DNA of 64,000 nt from Gammaproteobacteria bacterium. GTDB lineage: Bacteria; Pseudomonadota; Gammaproteobacteria; Steroidobacterales; Rariloculaceae. This document shows, piece by piece, positions 54,764 to 63,012 of the stretch. The stretch spans positions 1 to 64,000 of the forward strand of contig DASVDR010000026.1 of assembly GCA_036381015.1 (NCBI GenBank), written 5' to 3'. Made by a program: the position numbers and the translations under genes. The notes beneath the pieces were generated by a model that saw nothing but the letters and a program-made list of their open reading frames with translations, was not told the origin of the DNA and made no database searches. Position 1 is the first letter of the stretch. Each line of letters starts with the position of its first letter.

Positions 54764-57217
54764 TCAGAACGTGAAACCGAGGGTCATGCCCACCTCGCGG
54801 GACCGCCCGATCACCGCGAAGTCGTAGCCCCAAACCTCTCGTGCATCGAAGCCGCCGTTGACGTACCACTCGTCCGTCAAGTTCCGCCCCCAGAACGAGA
54901 GGTTCCACCGCTGGTCCTCCGGCTCGATCAAGACCCGCGCGTTCAGGATGCCGTAGGCCGGCTCGAACAAGATCTCACCGTCTTCCGTCTGCGGAATCCG
55001 CTGGTTGGCCGGGTCGCGGACGTACTCGTCCATCCACCCGTAGTTCGCCACGAACAGGACGTGGCCGCCGCTCTGCAGCGGCATGTCGTACTGCAGCCCG
55101 ATGGATGCGCTGACATCCGGCGCATATGCAAACGGCAACCCCGGCTGCAGCCCCGTGCCATCCTCGGGGATGTCCCCCAGCTCGAGATACTCCGTGTCGA
55201 TCAGCCCGAGTCCGGCATCCACGAGCCACCGATCGCTCGGCGCCCAGATGAACTCGAACTCGAATCCGCTCGCCTCGGCCTTGCCCTCGCTCGTATTCAC
55301 GGGGAACGGCGGCTGGACGCCCGTCTCGGGATCCGGCGGCGGAAGCACCGGCACTCTCAGGCCGTCCCAATCAGACGTGAAGTAGGTCGCGTTGAAACGC
55401 AGCCCTCCGTCCAGCCAGTCCGAACGCATGCCGATCTCGGTGGTCGCCACGATCTCCGGATCGAGCACGATAGGCTCGGGGAAATTTTCGTCGATGATCA
55501 CCTCGCCCGACGTGAACCCCTCGCCCCAGCTGCCGTACAACATCAAATCGTCCGTGACCTGATAGGTCACGGCATAGCGATTCGTTCTGATCGTACCGAG
55601 ATCGGCGTCCTCCTCGACGCTCGCGACGACGCCCGCGAACGGATCGCCTTGAATGGGAATATGAGGACCGGTGCTGCGGAACCCGCTCGTCGGCGTCAGC
55701 TCGATCGCTCTCCCGTCGTCCGCGGTATAGCGGATGCCGTAAGTCAGATCGAGCCGATCGGTGACGCTCACGGTCACCTCGCCGAAGAATGCCCGGTCCT
55801 CGTCCTCGTTTCGCGTCAGCGCGTCGGAAGAGGCCCCGACCAGATTCAGCGGAGGCAGCTGCGGCGGCGCCGCAAAGCGAAACAGCGGCGCGTAATTCGC
55901 GGCCGCGGCCCACTCCTCGATGTAGCCGACCGTCTCGGGGTTCGGAACGGGGCCCGTGGGGCCCTCGTTTGGAATGCCGAACTCCCACATCATCCATCGA
56001 TAAAAGCGCTGCGTCTCCTCCTGATCCAGATAGTAGAGGCCCGCCAGCCAGTTGACTCGATCGTTGACGTTCGAGCCGGTCAGGTGAAATTCCTGCGTGA
56101 AATTCTTATCGTGGTTCCGGTAGTCGTCAGTCGTGATCGTGAACTCCGAGCCGTCGAAATCGGTGACGGATCGTCGGTCCATCTCCCACCCGGACGTGAT
56201 CGACTCGAGATGCAGGTTGTCGGTGATGTCCCAGTCGACCGTCACCGTCGCGTAGCGGACATCGGCGATGCTGCCGTCCTGCATCGTGTCGGATCGAGTT
56301 TCCCATTTGCCGAGCTGACCTCCAGGCAGGTTGGTCTGGTGCGTTTCGGGAGTGAAGCCCGGCGACGACAGCCCGAAGCCCATGTCCCGCACCTCGAAGT
56401 CGGGACCCGCCATCGCGATGTAGTCCGGATTGTTCGCAAGCACGTTGTACGCGACGTAGCGGGGATGGGTCGTGTCGGTGAACCGCACGATGCGCGCAAG
56501 CGTGCTGCGTTTCTCCTCGTCGTTGAGCGTGAGCCGCAACGAGAGCGTGTCCGTCGGCTGCCAAAGCACATCGCCGCGAAACAGCGTGTCGTCGCGTCCG
56601 CCGAGGGCCCGCGACGTCGTCGTGCTCTGCAAGAAGCCATCGTTGTTGAGGCTCGCGGCCATCCATTTCGTCCTCAACGTATCCGAGATTGGAACGTCGA
56701 CGGCTAACGTCAAGTCGCGGCGATCGAACTCGCCGATCGAGAGGTCCATCCGCGCGCCGAACTCGTCGGCCGGGAGCCGTGTCGTGATATTGATTGCCCC
56801 GCCGTTGGTGTTACGGCCGAACAGCGTGCCCTGCGGGCCCCGCAGCACCTCGATGCGCTCGAGCTCGACGAAGTCGGTCTGTTGGAAGCCGAATGGGCCC
56901 TGCCAGACGCCGTCGATGTAGACGCCGACGCCCGGGAGCCCGCGCACGTAGAACTGCGTGGCGCCGCTGCCGCCGCCGCCGCCCGGGTTGGCGACGAGAT
57001 TCGGCGTCATGATGCCGATGTCGGAACCTTGCTCGATGCCGCCGAGCTCGAGATCCTCGGCCGTGAACGCCTGAATCGAGATCGGCGTTTCCTGAAGGTT
57101 CGTCTCGCGGCGCTGAGCCGTGACGACGATCTCCTCGAGCTGCGAGAAGGCGATGGACGGCGCGAGCAAGCTCGCCACTGCGGCCGCCACGCCGGCACTG
57201 CGTACTAACGTAGCCAT
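54764..57217 (-). CDS. TonB-dependent outer-membrane receptor
   Basis: An 817-residue receptor with a signal peptide ending near SIAFSQ. A TonB box-like segment is EEIVVTAQRRETNLQETP. A plug domain runs to about residue 160, including YVRGLPGVGVYIDGVWQG and IEVLRGPQGTLFGRNTNGGAI. A 22-strand barrel follows and ends in VGMTLGFTF with the terminal Phe needed for assembly. This subclass, related to FecA/FyuA-like and steroid- or phenolic-associated receptors, is abundant in marine and soil gammaproteobacteria, so the ligand cannot be read from sequence. It is the last gene of a TonB/ExbBD cluster running leftward, 238 bases after the second long ExbB gene. Confidence 0.93.
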   Translation of the reverse strand: MATLVRSAGVAAAVASLLAPSIAFSQLEEIVVTAQRRETNLQETPISIQAFTAEDLELGGIEQGSDIGIMTPNLVANPGGGGGSGATQFYVRGLPGVGVYIDGVWQGPFGFQQTDFVELERIEVLRGPQGTLFGRNTNGGAINITTRLPADEFGARMDLSIGEFDRRDLTLAVDVPISDTLRTKWMAASLNNDGFLQSTTTSRALGGRDDTLFRGDVLWQPTDTLSLRLTLNDEEKRSTLARIVRFTDTTHPRYVAYNVLANNPDYIAMAGPDFEVRDMGFGLSSPGFTPETHQTNLPGGQLGKWETRSDTMQDGSIADVRYATVTVDWDITDNLHLESITSGWEMDRRSVTDFDGSEFTITTDDYRNHDKNFTQEFHLTGSNVNDRVNWLAGLYYLDQEETQRFYRWMMWEFGIPNEGPTGPVPNPETVGYIEEWAAAANYAPLFRFAAPPQLPPLNLVGASSDALTRNEDEDRAFFGEVTVSVTDRLDLTYGIRYTADDGRAIELTPTSGFRSTGPHIPIQGDPFAGVVASVEEDADLGTIRTNRYAVTYQVTDDLMLYGSWGEGFTSGEVIIDENFPEPIVLDPEIVATTEIGMRSDWLDGGLRFNATYFTSDWDGLRVPVLPPPDPETGVQPPFPVNTSEGKAEASGFEFEFIWAPSDRWLVDAGLGLIDTEYLELGDIPEDGTGLQPGLPFAYAPDVSASIGLQYDMPLQSGGHVLFVANYGWMDEYVRDPANQRIPQTEDGEILFEPAYGILNARVLIEPEDQRWNLSFWGRNLTDEWYVNGGFDAREVWGYDFAVIGRSREVGMTLGFTF

Positions 57218-57323
57218 GGATTCGACCCCCTGATGGTGGACTCCCCTCGCGGGCCCTGCGGCGAACTTTCACCGCCGCGCCGCTCTGCAACCGGCACCGT
57301 CCTCGGCATCCGCGTCATGCGGC

Positions 57324-57359
57324 GTTGCATCCATGCAACACCTCCGGCTCTCAGCCGGA
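57324..57359. promoter_or_regulatory. Inverted repeats upstream of the TonB receptor
   Basis: A 7-bp inverted repeat gttgcatccatgcaac (57324-57339) lies next to a 7-bp hairpin tccggct/agccgga with a three-base loop (57343-57359). Both lie 107-142 bases before the receptor ATG. The first looks like a dimeric repressor site. The second has no T-run, so it may be mRNA structure rather than a terminator. Confidence 0.4.
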
Positions 57360-57427
57360 AGAGCGTACCACAATCTGTTGCGCAGGAGGGACTCTACTGA
57401 CGGGCCGGCTCGAAGTCAGCGCGCCCC

Positions 57428-57491
57428 GCGGTGGTTGCCGTTTCCGTTCTTGTTATTACCGGCGGTGGTTGCCGTTTCCGTTCCTGCTATT
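57428..57491. repeat. Tandem duplication at the end of the long ExbB gene
   Basis: Two 30-base units (57428-57457 and 57462-57491) are 28/30 identical. The right unit encodes the C-terminal NSRNGNGNHR of the ExbB-like protein, and the left copy lies just past its stop codon. This is a recent local duplication, probably by slippage. It left the protein ending intact. Confidence 0.75.
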
Positions 57492-59024
57492 CATGGTCTC
57501 CGCCAGCAGCGCCTGGCTCTGCTCGTCGAGGATCTGCGTGAGGCTTCGCGAAAACGCGGTAAGGCCCGCGTTGATGAACAACAGCGGGATCGCGATGCCG
57601 AGGCCGAGGACGGTCGCGATCATCGCTTGGCCGATACCGTGAGCCATGATCTTCGGGTCGCTCGAGCCGGACGCCGTGATTGCCCGGAACGTGATGATCA
57701 TGCCGATGACCGTGCCGATCAGGCCGAGCAGAGGCCCGGCCGCCACGGCGAGACGCAGGAACGACTGGAAGCGCTCGAGCTTCGGAACCTCGTGAAGCAC
57801 GGCCTCGGAGAGGCGCAGCTCGGCGAGCTCGAGGTTCTCCGGCGAGCGGTCGCGATCGCCGTCGCCGCGGAAAGCCAGCAGCACGCGTCCGAGCGGATTG
57901 TCGGGCCGCGGAACGGACAGATCCCGCAGCTGAGCACGGACCGCAAAGCGTGTGCGGAGAAGGTAGGCCGCCTGGAACAGCGCGAGCAACGCGCCGATCA
58001 CGCCGACGGCGATGATCACATAGCCGACGACCTCGCCCTCCTCGATTCGCTGAACGACGTTGGGCCGCTCTAGGTAGAGACCGAGCAGCGCTCCGCGCGC
58101 CGGATCCACGACCGCAGCGGTATAGCCGGCATCGGCCTGTGTCTGCTCGAGCTGCCGAGCGATCGCACGGAAGTTTGCGCCGAGCTGCCCATCCAGCTCG
58201 GCCAGCGTCGTCTCGCTCGGCAGGTAGCCCAGGAATCCGCCGTCGGAAATTGCGGTGAACGGGCCGACACGAACCACGTCGCGCGGGGACCGGTTGCCCT
58301 GGAGGTCGAGCACGTCCGTCTGATAGCGCACGACCTTCCCGCTAGCCGTCATCTCTCGGAGCAGCTCGTACCACACGCGTTCGAGCTCATTGATGGACGG
58401 CAGTGCGGTCGCGCCCGCGATCCGGCGCATGAACTCCGCTCGCTCCTCCTGCCCCGGCGGCGGCTCGAATTGCGTGCTGAGCAACGACTCCTCGAGGGTT
58501 CCCGCGGCGTCCCCGGCCACCTGCCGGGTCACGCCGAAAAGCTCGCCGAGGTTGCCCTCGTGCTGGCGAAGCAGCGCCGTCGTCTCTTCGATCAGGTCCT
58601 CGTTCGCCTCCCATCGCATGTCGAGCTCGGCGCTTCGCGCTTCCGCCCGGTCGCGGCGCGCCACGGCTTCTCGCGCGAGCCGCTCCTGCTCCTCGAGCTC
58701 GGCCTGCGCCTCGGCTTCCCGCTCGCGCGCCATTTCGGCCTCTTCCGCGCGAAGCGCATTGACCTGCTCCAGCAGCTCCGCGAATGCTTGCTCTCTCGCC
58801 TGGGCCGCGGCGGCGGCTCTCGCCTGCTCTGCGGCGGCCTCCGCTTGCGCCTGAGCCTCTTCGTCGGCCGCCTGCTGCTCCTGAGCCGATGCGCCGGGCA
58901 GCGTTGCGGCGGAGAGCGCAGCGAGGCCGGCCATCAGGACGGACTTGCGGACGATACCAATTAGGTAGGCCGGCCGCGACGCGCCCGGCCACGAGTGTGG
59001 AAAAGAACGAATGATACGAATCAC
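57456..59024 (-). CDS. Long MotA/TolQ/ExbB proton-channel protein (second copy)
   Basis: A 522-residue TonB-energising protein. A GTG start at 59024 overlaps the DUF3450 stop by 4 bases. A signal peptide (VLMAGLAALSAATLPGASA) leads to a periplasmic coiled coil of Glu/Ala/Arg (about residues 50-150). A globular periplasmic domain (LERVWYELLREMTASGK, VRVGPFTAISDGGFLGYLP) follows. Then comes the ExbB core with spans VGYVIIAVGVIGALLALF, VAAGPLLGLIGTVIGMIITF and MIATVLGLGIAIPLLFINAG. The same architecture is seen at 63005-64000. With DUF3450 it forms the extended motor found in many gammaproteobacterial TonB systems. Confidence 0.9.
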   Translation of the reverse strand: MIRIIRSFPHSWPGASRPAYLIGIVRKSVLMAGLAALSAATLPGASAQEQQAADEEAQAQAEAAAEQARAAAAAQAREQAFAELLEQVNALRAEEAEMAREREAEAQAELEEQERLAREAVARRDRAEARSAELDMRWEANEDLIEETTALLRQHEGNLGELFGVTRQVAGDAAGTLEESLLSTQFEPPPGQEERAEFMRRIAGATALPSINELERVWYELLREMTASGKVVRYQTDVLDLQGNRSPRDVVRVGPFTAISDGGFLGYLPSETTLAELDGQLGANFRAIARQLEQTQADAGYTAAVVDPARGALLGLYLERPNVVQRIEEGEVVGYVIIAVGVIGALLALFQAAYLLRTRFAVRAQLRDLSVPRPDNPLGRVLLAFRGDGDRDRSPENLELAELRLSEAVLHEVPKLERFQSFLRLAVAAGPLLGLIGTVIGMIITFRAITASGSSDPKIMAHGIGQAMIATVLGLGIAIPLLFINAGLTAFSRSLTQILDEQSQALLAETMNSRNGNGNHRR

Positions 59025-59710
59025 GAACGCGGCTCCCGTGGCGCGGGCAACGGCAATATCACGAGATCCGGAGCGATCTCCTCCTTGGCCATCCGCAGCG
59101 CCTCGTCGATGGCCCGCGCATAATCCGAATCCGCCACCCAGGCGCCTCGCTCCGCGTCCCAGTAACCCGTTTCGGTGCCGTCCACCGTCCGGTACATCAG
59201 CGAAACGCGGCCGAGGTGCACGAACTCAGCGTCACGTCCGTCGTCGAGGGCGCCTTCATAGGCCGCCATCGTCCGCCCGTACTCGATCTCGATCTGGTAC
59301 GCCTCCATGAGGCGCCGGAATTTCTCCGCCCACATCGCGGGCTGAGCCATCAGCGTCTCGAGCCGATCGAGGCGCTCCATGCGTTCCTCGACGAGGAAAG
59401 GAAGATCCGACCGCACGAACTCGGCAAGCTCAGAGTACATTCGCTGGAGCAACGGATCGACGGCCTCGGCGACGGCGTCGAGCGATGCGGTCTGCGCAGT
59501 GAGCGACTCGATGTCGACCTGCTGAGTTTCGATCAAGCGCTCCAGGTGCTCGTTGTAGCGGCGCATGCTGTCGATGTCCGCCAGCATTGCCGCGTACTCG
59601 GTCGCCGGCGTGCTTTCGCTTTCCTGAGCAAGCACCGCCGCACCCGGCGCGACGGACAACGCGCAGAGGGCTGCCGCCGCGGTGATGCCGTAAAAACCTC
59701 TCCGACTCAT
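59021..59710 (-). CDS. DUF3450 periplasmic protein
   Basis: A 229-residue exported protein from the ATG at 59710; upstream in-frame codons at 59740 or 59752 are possible. A signal peptide is followed by a long coiled coil (YNEHLERLIETQQVDIESLT) and a C-terminal domain with LVEERMERLDRLETLM, FRRLMEAYQIEIEYGRTM and VDGTETGYWDAERGAWV, the DUF3450 hallmarks. It is always found beside long MotA/ExbB proteins of TonB clusters and presumably helps couple the motor to the receptor. Overlaps the following ExbB gene by 4 bases. Confidence 0.9.
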   Translation of the reverse strand: MSRRGFYGITAAAALCALSVAPGAAVLAQESESTPATEYAAMLADIDSMRRYNEHLERLIETQQVDIESLTAQTASLDAVAEAVDPLLQRMYSELAEFVRSDLPFLVEERMERLDRLETLMAQPAMWAEKFRRLMEAYQIEIEYGRTMAAYEGALDDGRDAEFVHLGRVSLMYRTVDGTETGYWDAERGAWVADSDYARAIDEALRMAKEEIAPDLVILPLPAPREPRS

Positions 59711-59776
59711 CGATTCAAATCCCGTTGCGCTCCTCGCCATTTCATCGGGCACGAAGCCCGGCTCCCCCTCGCGCTC

Positions 59777-61024
59777 TCATGCCCCCGCAGCGATGCGCGC
59801 ATCGATCACTTTGATGTAGTCGCTTGCCATATCACGGCGCTCGTCGGACCGCGAGGCCCGCTGGAACCACTCGCGGGCATCCTGAAGCTGATCCTGGTTG
59901 AACAGCGCGACCCCCATCAGCAGCTGTGCGTTCGCCTCATCCGACAGGTCGCCCTTGTCCATCGCGTTCCGCAGCGCGTTGCTCGCGGCCTCCCAGTCCT
60001 CGAGCTGAATGTTCACCTCCGCCAGCCGGACATAGAGGTCGCCGTCATCGGACAGCTCCGCCGCGCGCTCGAGCGGCGGAAGGGCTTCGTCGAAGTCCCG
60101 CGCCGCAATCCAGCAATTCGCGAGCTTCTCGTAGAGGTCCGCATCCTCCGAAACCTTTCCTTCCTCGATGGCCTTCTCGAGAACGCGCGCACCGCGATAA
60201 GGAATCTCGTTGAACACCAGCATGTCCGCGAGACGACGGTATTCGCTGTCCTCCGTGAACAGGCCCGCGTTGTACGCGACCTGCATGGCGGCGAGGGCCT
60301 CCTCGGGCCGTTCGAGCTGCAAGTAGAACGAGGACAGCCGCATCCAGTGCTGCTTTTTCTTCGGCTCCATCGAGACGAGACGCTCGACCAACGGCAGAGC
60401 TTCTTCGTATTGCTCGCGCTCCACGTACAGATAGACGAGCAGCTCGATCCAGCCCACCTGCGGCATCTCGGCGAGCTCGACGGCCTTCTGCGCCGGCTCG
60501 AGCGCTCGCTCCAGATCGCCCTGCTGGTAGTACGCCGCCGCGAGCAGGTAGTACGCGCCGGCGTTCGGCATCTGCGCGGTCCGGAACCACTCTTCCAGCG
60601 CCGCCGCCGCTTCCGCGTACATCTCCTCGGTCATGTACAGCTGCGCAATCTGGAACTGCAGCCGCTCGGTCTCCTGCTGGTTCAGCCCGCCGGCCGCGAT
60701 CGCCTGAGCCAAATGGTCGCGCGCCGACGCGTAGTTGTCTTGAGCGAGGTCGATGCCGGCGAAAATCTGCTCCACGCGGCTGCGCTCGTACGGGCTCAGC
60801 CTGTCCAATCGGAGATCCGCGAGCGCCTCTCGGGCGCTCACGTAGTCATCCATATTCAGAAACTCGATGGCCTCGTTCAGAATGCGGCCGGTCGTGGCGC
60901 CGATCGACGGTGGTGGGGCCTCCTCGTCGTCGTCGGCGCGCTGCGCGGCGACGGGCAACGAGACGAGGACCAGCGCGCTCAGCGCCGCCAATCGGATCAA
61001 GAGGTTGCGTTGAACCACCTGCAT
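59777..61024 (-). CDS. TPR protein of the TonB cluster
   Basis: A 415-residue exported protein. A signal peptide (LIRLAALSALVLVSLPVAAQ) is followed by about nine tetratricopeptide repeats. Examples are FLNMDDYVSAREALADLRLD, YAEAAAALEEWFRTAQMPNA and YLYVEREQYEEALPLVERLV. It is acidic and probably acts as a periplasmic scaffold between TonB and partners. It follows tonB by 4 bases. TPR proteins in this position are a constant part of DUF3450-type TonB clusters. Confidence 0.88.
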   Translation of the reverse strand: MQVVQRNLLIRLAALSALVLVSLPVAAQRADDDEEAPPPSIGATTGRILNEAIEFLNMDDYVSAREALADLRLDRLSPYERSRVEQIFAGIDLAQDNYASARDHLAQAIAAGGLNQQETERLQFQIAQLYMTEEMYAEAAAALEEWFRTAQMPNAGAYYLLAAAYYQQGDLERALEPAQKAVELAEMPQVGWIELLVYLYVEREQYEEALPLVERLVSMEPKKKQHWMRLSSFYLQLERPEEALAAMQVAYNAGLFTEDSEYRRLADMLVFNEIPYRGARVLEKAIEEGKVSEDADLYEKLANCWIAARDFDEALPPLERAAELSDDGDLYVRLAEVNIQLEDWEAASNALRNAMDKGDLSDEANAQLLMGVALFNQDQLQDAREWFQRASRSDERRDMASDYIKVIDARIAAGA

Positions 61025-61028
61025 GGGT

Positions 61029-61634
61029 CTAGCCGTCCTCGAGCTCGAAACGGATGATGGTTTGTACGCCGACGCGCTCGACGGCTACGCCGTCCTCCAC
61101 CTTTGGGTTATAGCGCCAGCGCGCGATAGACCTCAACGCGGCCTCCTCGAACACGCCCTCCGGCTCGGCGTCGACGACGATCGCGTCCTTGACCGCACCG
61201 GTCTCGGTGATCGTGAACTGCACCTGCACCCAGCCTTCGATCCCGCGGCTCAGCGCTCGCGGCGGGTACTCCGGCGGGATGCGCACGAGCGGCACGACCT
61301 CGGTGTCGGAGCCGGCGCTCAGCCCAATCCCCGTGAGGGTCCCGGCCGTGTCGACGACCGGCGTCAACGGCACGATGTTGTTGCTGACGCCGCCGCGGCT
61401 GATGGCAATGCGCGGCATTTCGGGCGTCGGAGGCGGCGGCTCGCGCTCGACGCGCTCTTCCCGTTTGGTAGCGACCTCGGTATCGCGCCGCATTCGCGTG
61501 AACTCGATGCGCCGCGCCTCGATCGTCTCACCGACGTCGGGCCTCTGCTCGACGAGATTCCAAAGCAACCAGAAGACGGCGACGGTAAACGAGCCGCCGA
61601 GCAGCACCGTCAACGGAAGCCTGAGTAGCATCAT
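61029..61634 (-). CDS. TonB-family energy transducer
   Basis: A 201-residue protein with one N-terminal membrane span (LPLTVLLGGSFTVAVFWLLW). A short charged, Pro-containing linker (REERVEREPPPPTPEMP) follows. The C-terminal TonB domain spans about residues 112-201 (VRIPPEYPPRALSRGIEGWV, VVDAEPEGVFEEAALRSIARW). It contacts receptor TonB boxes. The linker is much shorter than in E. coli TonB, typical of this cluster type, where DUF3450 and TPR partners may bridge the gap. Confidence 0.93.
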   Translation of the reverse strand: MMLLRLPLTVLLGGSFTVAVFWLLWNLVEQRPDVGETIEARRIEFTRMRRDTEVATKREERVEREPPPPTPEMPRIAISRGGVSNNIVPLTPVVDTAGTLTGIGLSAGSDTEVVPLVRIPPEYPPRALSRGIEGWVQVQFTITETGAVKDAIVVDAEPEGVFEEAALRSIARWRYNPKVEDGVAVERVGVQTIIRFELEDG

Positions 61635-61655
61635 GTGACTGCCCTCCGAAAGCGC

Positions 61656-62069
61656 TCAACCGCCGCTATCGGGATCCGCGGCGATCGATACCTCGGTGAT
61701 GCCGCCGGAACGCACCTCGTCCATGACTCGTGCCACGACCCCGGCGTCCGAGTCCTCGTCCGCAATGATCACCACGGTGTCGTCCGGACGCTCGATGTGC
61801 AGCCGCTCGATCATCGGTCGCACCTCGCGCAAGTCGATCTGCTTGCGGTCCATCCAGATGTCGCCGTTCTCCTGAATCGCAATCAGCAGATTGCCGGACT
61901 CCCGGTGCTCCGCGGTGCTTGCGTTCGGCTTCGCGACGACGACGCCTGCTTCCTTGATGAACGACGTGGTGATGATGAAAAAGATCAGCAGATTGATCGT
62001 GAAGTCGAGCATCGGCGCGAGGTCGATGCCGGTCTCCTCGGTTTCAGGTGTGTGCCGGCGCGAGCGCAT
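61656..62069 (-). CDS. ExbD-family protein (second of two)
   Basis: A 137-residue ExbD/TolR protein. A short cytoplasmic start (HTPETEETGIDLAPMLDFTI) carries the essential Asp at the beginning of a single span (LDFTINLLIFFIITTSF). A periplasmic domain follows (GDIWMDRKQIDLREVRPMIE). It pairs with an ExbD at 62078-62488. Such paired ExbDs are typical of this cluster and may form a heterodimer in the motor. It starts 8 bases after the upstream exbD stop. Confidence 0.93.
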   Translation of the reverse strand: MRSRRHTPETEETGIDLAPMLDFTINLLIFFIITTSFIKEAGVVVAKPNASTAEHRESGNLLIAIQENGDIWMDRKQIDLREVRPMIERLHIERPDDTVVIIADEDSDAGVVARVMDEVRSGGITEVSIAADPDSGG

Positions 62070-62077
62070 GAGTGCCT

Positions 62078-62488
62078 CTACTCCTGAGTCGCGAACGTGA
62101 TGTTGTAAATGCCGCCGAGGTGAACCTGGTCCACGACCTCGACGAGCCGCCCCGTGGGAGCGCCTTCTTGCGCGATGATCAGCACGCCGGTGTCCGGATT
62201 CACAGCGCTCAGCCGCTCGACGTTTGCCCGCACCGCGCGAACGTCGACCTCGCGGTTATCGACCCACACTTCACCGTTGTTGGTGATCTGGATCTGGATG
62301 CTCTCGGTGTCGGGTTGCGACGGCTGCTCGAAGGCCGTCGGCCGATTCACGACCAACCCCGATTCCTTCACGAACACGGCGGTGATGATGAAGAAGATCA
62401 GCAAATTGATCACGAAATCGAGCATCGGCGCGAGGTCGATGCCGTGCGACCCATGTGCCTCGGTTTCCGAATGACGACGAATACGCAT
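62078..62488 (-). CDS. ExbD-family protein (first of two)
   Basis: A 136-residue ExbD/TolR protein with the layout ETEAHGSHGIDLAPMLDFVI, a single span (LDFVINLLIFFIITAVF) with the conserved Asp, and a periplasmic domain (EVWVDNREVDVRAVRANVER). It is clearly a paralogue of the protein at 61656-62069, sharing IDLAPMLDF and the periplasmic pattern. It follows the short ExbB by 2 bases. Confidence 0.93.
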   Translation of the reverse strand: MRIRRHSETEAHGSHGIDLAPMLDFVINLLIFFIITAVFVKESGLVVNRPTAFEQPSQPDTESIQIQITNNGEVWVDNREVDVRAVRANVERLSAVNPDTGVLIIAQEGAPTGRLVEVVDQVHLGGIYNITFATQE

Positions 62489-62490
62489 GG

Positions 62491-63012
62491 TCAGAAGCTG
62501 AACTCGTCCGCGAGCAACTCCGTCTCACGCACGGCCCGCGTTCGGAAATAGTGAACAGGGTAAAGACCGGTAATGCTGACGGCGAGACCCGTCATCGTGC
62601 AGATCATCGCCGCCGACACACCGCTCGCCATGCTCCGCGCATCGGCGGTGCCCCGGATCGACATGGAGTCGAAGACCTCGAGCATGCCGCTGACCGTGCC
62701 GATCAGGCCGAGCAGCGGAGACATCGGCACCAGCACCTGCATGACGGGAAAGCCCGCCGTCATCGACACGTTCAGCCGCGAGATCATCGCTTGGCGGATC
62801 TGGCGGGCACACCAGGAGGTCTTGTCGGTCCGAGCCTCCCATTGCGCGCGCGCCGCCGCCGCTTGACGAGGGAACACTCTCGAGAAGTACCAGTACCGCT
62901 CGAGGATCAGCGCCCACATCAGCACGCCCGCGGAGAATATCCAGATCACGAACGGCCCGCCGTCGTCCGACAGCGCCACGACTCCGCGGATCAGGGGCAC
63001 TTGGTCAAGCAT
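62491..63012 (-). CDS. Short ExbB (MotA/TolQ/ExbB family)
   Basis: A 173-residue proton-channel protein starting MLDQVPLIRGVVALSD at 63012. Spans are at about residues 20-40 (PFVIWIFSAGVLMWALILE), 95-120 (LVPMSPLLGLIGTVSGMLEVF) and 133-155 (VSAAMICTMTGLAVSITGLY). It is the standard-length partner of the long ExbB. Its start overlaps the stop of the long ExbB gene by 8 bases, so the two are co-translated. Confidence 0.92.
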   Translation of the reverse strand: MLDQVPLIRGVVALSDDGGPFVIWIFSAGVLMWALILERYWYFSRVFPRQAAAARAQWEARTDKTSWCARQIRQAMISRLNVSMTAGFPVMQVLVPMSPLLGLIGTVSGMLEVFDSMSIRGTADARSMASGVSAAMICTMTGLAVSITGLYPVHYFRTRAVRETELLADEFSF

